A DNA stretch of 64,000 nt from Ophiura sarsii (lineage: Eukaryota; Echinodermata; Ophiuroidea; Amphilepidida; Ophiuridae): positions 70,682,682-70,746,681 of the forward strand of contig CM069453.1 in NCBI GenBank assembly GCA_035610835.1, in the 5' to 3' direction. The notes under the pieces were generated by a model. It saw only the letters and a list, made by a program, of their open reading frames with translations, searched no databases and was not told where the DNA came from. Positions 53,201 to 58,983 of the stretch are shown one piece after another. Within the stretch, counting starts at the first letter, position 1. Each line of letters begins with the position of its first letter. A program made the translations under genes and the position numbers.

Positions 53201-56200
53201 GAATTAGAGACCAAAAAGTGCTAAAAAACATGATTTTTTACCTCCAAAATCTTGAAAATCAACATTTGTTGGCACTTTTTGGTCTCTAATTCAAAAAATA
53301 ATAAATATTTTCACCAAAAAAAAAAGAAGATTCCTAGGGAATTGAATGAGGAATATAATAAAACTAGTATGACAACATTTGACATTATATATTTTGAGTT
53401 ATCTTTGCAGAACCTAAAATGGGTCAAAAAACATGTTTTTTATAATTTTTTCCAAAATGGTCAATTTCATGATCATGGTTGGATTCATTGAACCCTTTCC
53501 TACAAAAATATGTATAATTTTATATAGATTAAATGAATAATGAAGAAGTTACAGCAGTTTTATGGAGGCTGTACCTGAAGGTGCACAGCCCCCTTAATTT
53601 CATTCAAAAACATAATCTTAATTTTCGATCATTGCGTTAGCATGTTGAGGCTGATCGGTTTGTCACGGACGGACGTTTGTGCAAAACATGAGCGAAAAAC
53701 AGTTTATAAAAAGTAACTACTGACATTTATTCAACTTTTTATGTTTAATGTTATAGAGAATCATCAACTTTATTGAAATACAAAAAAAAAAATTAAGGTG
53801 TGGTTTGTTACTAAAAATAGAACGACGGAAATGTTTGTGTCACGGACGGACTAGATAGAAATAGGGTTCTCTACCTTTTAGTGCTTCTTTTTAATTTCTA
53901 TCTAGTCAACTCCATATTCCCCAATGCTTTCCAGGTCAAATAGTAAGTAAGATACATGGTTTGAATATCTGATACACAGCATTTGAAAATATTTCTTATT
54001 TTTTACAGGGGTAGGGTAACAAACTTTGTCACGGACGGACATTTTTGAGCGTCACGGACGGACACAAATGTTAACTACATAAAAAACTTTGAAATTGCCA
54101 CTTATTTACACTTTAGTATGAAAAAATGGTATCAAATACTTACAAAATAGTAAGAAAAATGTTAAGTCATGAATTTTCAGTCTTAGTAATAAAAAGTAGT
54201 CAAGATATTAGTCTTTTTCCAACATTACGGACAAGATAGAAATAGGGTTCTCCGGACCTTTAGTATTTCTTCTTAATTTCTATTTAAACAATTCCATATT
54301 CCTCAAGCTTTCCAGGTCAAATAGTAAGTGAGATACATGGTTTGATACACAGCATTTGAAAACAGATTTATTTTTTACAGGAGAAGGGTAGACCTGTTAA
54401 CAAACTATGTCACAGACGGAAATTTGTTAGCGTCACGGACGGACACAGATGTTGAAGGACTTTGAAATTGCCACTTATTTACATGACAAAATGGTATCAA
54501 TACTTACAAAATATTAAGAAAAATTGTATGTCATCCTTTTTCAGTCTTAGTAATTAAAAAGGATCACAAGATACCAAAACCAGTGTGATGGTTATATTCA
54601 AAGGTTGCAGAATTTGGCACTTTGATAGCAGAGGGTGATCGGTTCAAGGTACATGTATACATTGGTGTGAAAAAAATTACTTTTTGATATATTGATATTG
54701 AAATGTACCTCACAATATTGGACAACATCTTGGCTAACTGAAACTGCATTCGAAAAGAAAAAATGCGGAAAAGTTTTCGGAACGGTCCATTATTGCCCAA
54801 GGGGTAGAAACAAGATGAGTCATGGACGGACATTCTTAGTAGAAGTTGACCTTGCCATATTTTATGTTAATGAAACATTTTCAATTTTTTAAATTAAAAA
54901 TTGATAGATGGCACATTTATCCATTAAATAAGAAATATATTTTAGAAAAAACGTTCTGGGAAGTAATTACCCTGCCCTTGTGATAACTTTTTGATGCAGA
55001 GCTGTCCGTCCGTGACGCAAAAAAAGTTTAAAGTTTTACAACTTTTTTCAAGGAAAGAGAAAAAAAATAAAACATAGTGAGCTATCTCCCCTATATACCC
55101 CCTTTCTCACGTAGAAATGAAACTTAACAATGGCGTCAATAAATAAGTTAAATCAGGGATTAAAAGTTGTCAAGGACGGACACAAATTTTGTCACGGACA
55201 GACATTATTCAGTTCTGAGTACAAATGCCAAACTGAATCCTGCCCCTCTTATAAATGGCATGAGATAGACCTGCTGTATCATATGAATAGACTGTATGCT
55301 GTGATACAATTTTGTAAAACAATTTTGACCCTTCTTTGATAAATTTTGTTCGATTAATTGTGTAAAAGACTGTATGCTGTGATACAACTTTTTAAAACAA
55401 TTTTGACCCTTCTTTGATAAGTTTTTGTTCAATTAATTGTGTAATTAAAGGTTAGTGATACTGGATACATGTAGGCATCCAACGATGTTTTGAGTTTTTC
55501 AAAGTTTCATGAAGAAAAAGCCTGCAACTTTTGAAAGTGCAAAGCTTAAAATTAAATTTGTGCTAACATCTCCAATGATACTTTCTGATTTCAATGCTGT
55601 TTGCTTTTATTTTACATACACTTATTATATATGGGGCAATATTAAACAGTGTCTTTTAACTGATCTCATGCTACCCCTTTTATTTGCAAGCATTATTTCA
55701 GCATGTACAGGCAGTAAGGTTAACAAGCGCAAGCAATACTACAGATTCACCAAAGAAGATCTGCTGAGGGTTCACAAATGCGCAAATGCGCAAATGACTT
55801 CATTTGACTTCAAGTAATTTTACAGTGCACCTGGTGAGCATCATAACATGTGCTCACTGCTTTAGCAAACCTACTCATTTGCATAAAGGGCATACCTGTA
55901 TGGACTAGTTCATTTAATGGTAAGAGGGGTGGTATTCAGCTTTGCTTGTGTGGTCAGAACTGAACAGTAGCTAACAGTGTCCGTCCGTGACAAAATTTGT
56001 GTCCGTCCGTGACAACTTTTAATTAATGATTTAACTAATTTATGCCTGCCCTAATTAATTAATACTCCTGCATGGGAAAGAATACATATAAGGGAGATAC
56101 TTCACTATGTTTTTATTTTTTTACTTTGTCCTTGAAATTAGTTCAAAAACTTTTAAACTTTTTTTGTGTCACGGACGGACAGCAAAACATCAAAATGTTA

Positions 56201-58952
56201 ACGCAAGTCTAGCGATATAACTTCCCCAGAACTTCTCCCCCAAATATTTATCTTATTTGATGGAAAAGTGTGTCAGCTATCAACATTACATCACAAAACT
56301 CTGAAAATGTTACACTAACATAAAAATATAGCATGAAGAACTTGAACTAAAATGTCCGTCCGTGACGCATCTTGTTTTCACCCCTTAGACAATAATGGAC
56401 TGTTCCACGAACGTACCACATTTTAATTTTTTTTAAATGCAGTTTCAGATAGCCTAGATATTGTCCAACATTGTGAGGTACCTACCTATCAATATCAAAA
56501 TCAGAAATTTATTTTTTCATGACCATGTTAACCTTTAACCGATCAGCCTCTGTTACATTAATTTTAGTAAAGCCCTTTATTTTAAGCCAATCCATGGGAC
56601 GGTCAAATTATCACGCCATCTGTCCATGTATTGTATTCCAATGAAGCACACTTTCCTAAATCAGCTGAGAGCTCTCTTTTCATATTTTTTCCTTCTTGAA
56701 TTCAGGCTTCTTCTTGCTCACTTTTCCATGGTACAATTTATTTTCAGTCATTTTGTATCCAACATTAATGCAACTTTTCATGTTTTTCACCAGTTTCATT
56801 GATACTTATTATCTGAATCAGCCAGCCATGACAATGTGCCATCCCATGGATTGGTTTTAAATACCGGGATGTGTAGCACTATGACTATGAGTATGATGCA
56901 ATGTTTAAATTGGAAAATCCTTTTTTAAATAAACGCCATGCCCATTCTTTCTGACTCACCTTGTAGCAGGGCCAAAACAAAAATCAAAATACACGGGGCG
57001 AAGAGCGATTAGCCCCCAGTTTTCACAATGTAGCCCTCTGAGAAAATGTTGGCCTATGGTAAAATGTACTACTAAAAGGGCTTATATCTTTTTGCAGAAT
57101 TTTCTTAAAATAGCCCTTGTACAAAGTATTTGGAGAAACTGTCTCTTGTAAGTACTCTTTTGTAAATAAAATTGTTTTCAATCAACAAAATTAAGACGGA
57201 TTGGGGGGACACAATTATTTTGAGTTTTTCGGAACTGTTGGTTTTTTTTACATTGGAGAGGAGAATGGGTAAGTTGGAATTTGAGTTTTGTTGGAACATT
57301 AATAAATCTTTCAGGCATCTAATCAATTTATGAAATACGAGTAGAATGGGGATACTTTTGGGTTTTGATGGGCAACTTTGGCCCACCAAAAATAAAGAGT
57401 TTATGTATGATGGTTGTAATCAGCAACATTTATGTTGTGGTATGATAGAAACATTTACCTGTCACTTGCATTCTTCGTTACGACATAGACCAGCATTTAC
57501 TGAAAAATGAGGCAAAAATGGGGTAACTTTAAGCCAATCATATTTCAAAATTTACAAGGCCAAGTATTTGTTAATGCTTGTAAAGTCAAAACAAGCAATG
57601 TCACCACAAATGCAATGATTTTCCATGTTTACTTAGAATATTTACCCCCAATTTTATATGTTTATTTTATGGTATTGTTGGTTTTATATCTTTATGACAT
57701 CTAAATCTGTAAAATTCTAAAATAAAACTATTTTGATGTTTTTATTAAGAAATTAAGTACTGTATTTTATAATATGCCAGAAATTGAAAGGAATCTTATG
57801 TTCCAACCACATTTTCCAACTGGCCCCATCTCCCCTACCTCAGACAAAACCAGGGTACGATTTACCCAGTGTCGCATTGCTAAATGCTCCACACTTTGCA
57901 GAATTTGCTATACAATCTGAAATGTGTATTTAGCAGTTTTATACTATGCATTTCAATGTAACAGTTGATGATTTTTAACGAACAGTTAAAATTTGACCAC
58001 AATTTGCTACACACATTTGTTCACGAAAATTGATCACTGAACAAAACACAGATACCAATTACCGTATTATCCCTATTAAGCGCCCAGGGCTCTTAGCAAA
58101 GTCATTTAGGATGGGCGCTTATTAAGTTACTTTTTTTAAAGTCGTTTCTCGTGGAAACTTGTCAAATTGTATCCAAATTTTGATGCACATTGGTGGAAAA
58201 TGTGCACACCCGGCTGATACGTGGATCGCCAACATGTTTGTTAATGCCGGGACTTTCGGACGCTACTTTAATGCTTTATTTTGAGCTGCAGATGGGCGCT
58301 TATTAGGTGTTACTTTTTGGCAGTCATTGGGAAAAAGAGGGGTGGGCGCTAATAAGGGCATGGGCGCTTAATAGGGATAATACGGTACCATTGAACATAA
58401 AGATACAAACAAAGCTTGTCGTAGATATTATAAGTTGAAAAGAATTAAAAGAAACAAAATGTAGATAATTGACTGAAAACCATTTTCAGGGCCTACGTCA
58501 TACCCGGGGGGGGGGGTGGGCACTGACATTGGAAAAGGGAAAAGGGTATAGGTATGTGCCACGCTGAAGACCCCCTTTTTCACCCACTGCTGCTAGCTCT
58601 TATGACCCCCCCCCCCTTTGAGCCTGCATCAGTTCCCAATTTTTAATATTGAAAATTCAAAAATCGCGAAAATTTTGCGTTCCAAAGCAAAAAACTGAAA
58701 TTTTTTATATACATCAAAAAAGATTTTTGTATACATCGAAAATTTCGTGTTCCAAAACAAAAAACTGAAAATTTGCGTTCTTGCTAATCAAAATTGAACT
58801 ATAGGCCAGTTCTCAAGACTTACTTTTTTTGAAAAAAATCAGTTCCTAAGACCCTATTTTTGTCATAAAATCCACTCAGTTCAGTTCTGTACTGTAGCCC
58901 CTTTTTTTGAGACCCTGGGCGGCACACCCTACCAAAGAAATGTTGAGTGCCA

Positions 58953-58983
<31 letters not shown>

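Noticed and set aside
55205..55432. Minus-strand frame with an internal repeat
   Set aside because: It reflects a 60-bp direct repeat (GACTGTATGCTGTGATACAA...) in the centre of the GTCACGGACGGAC element.
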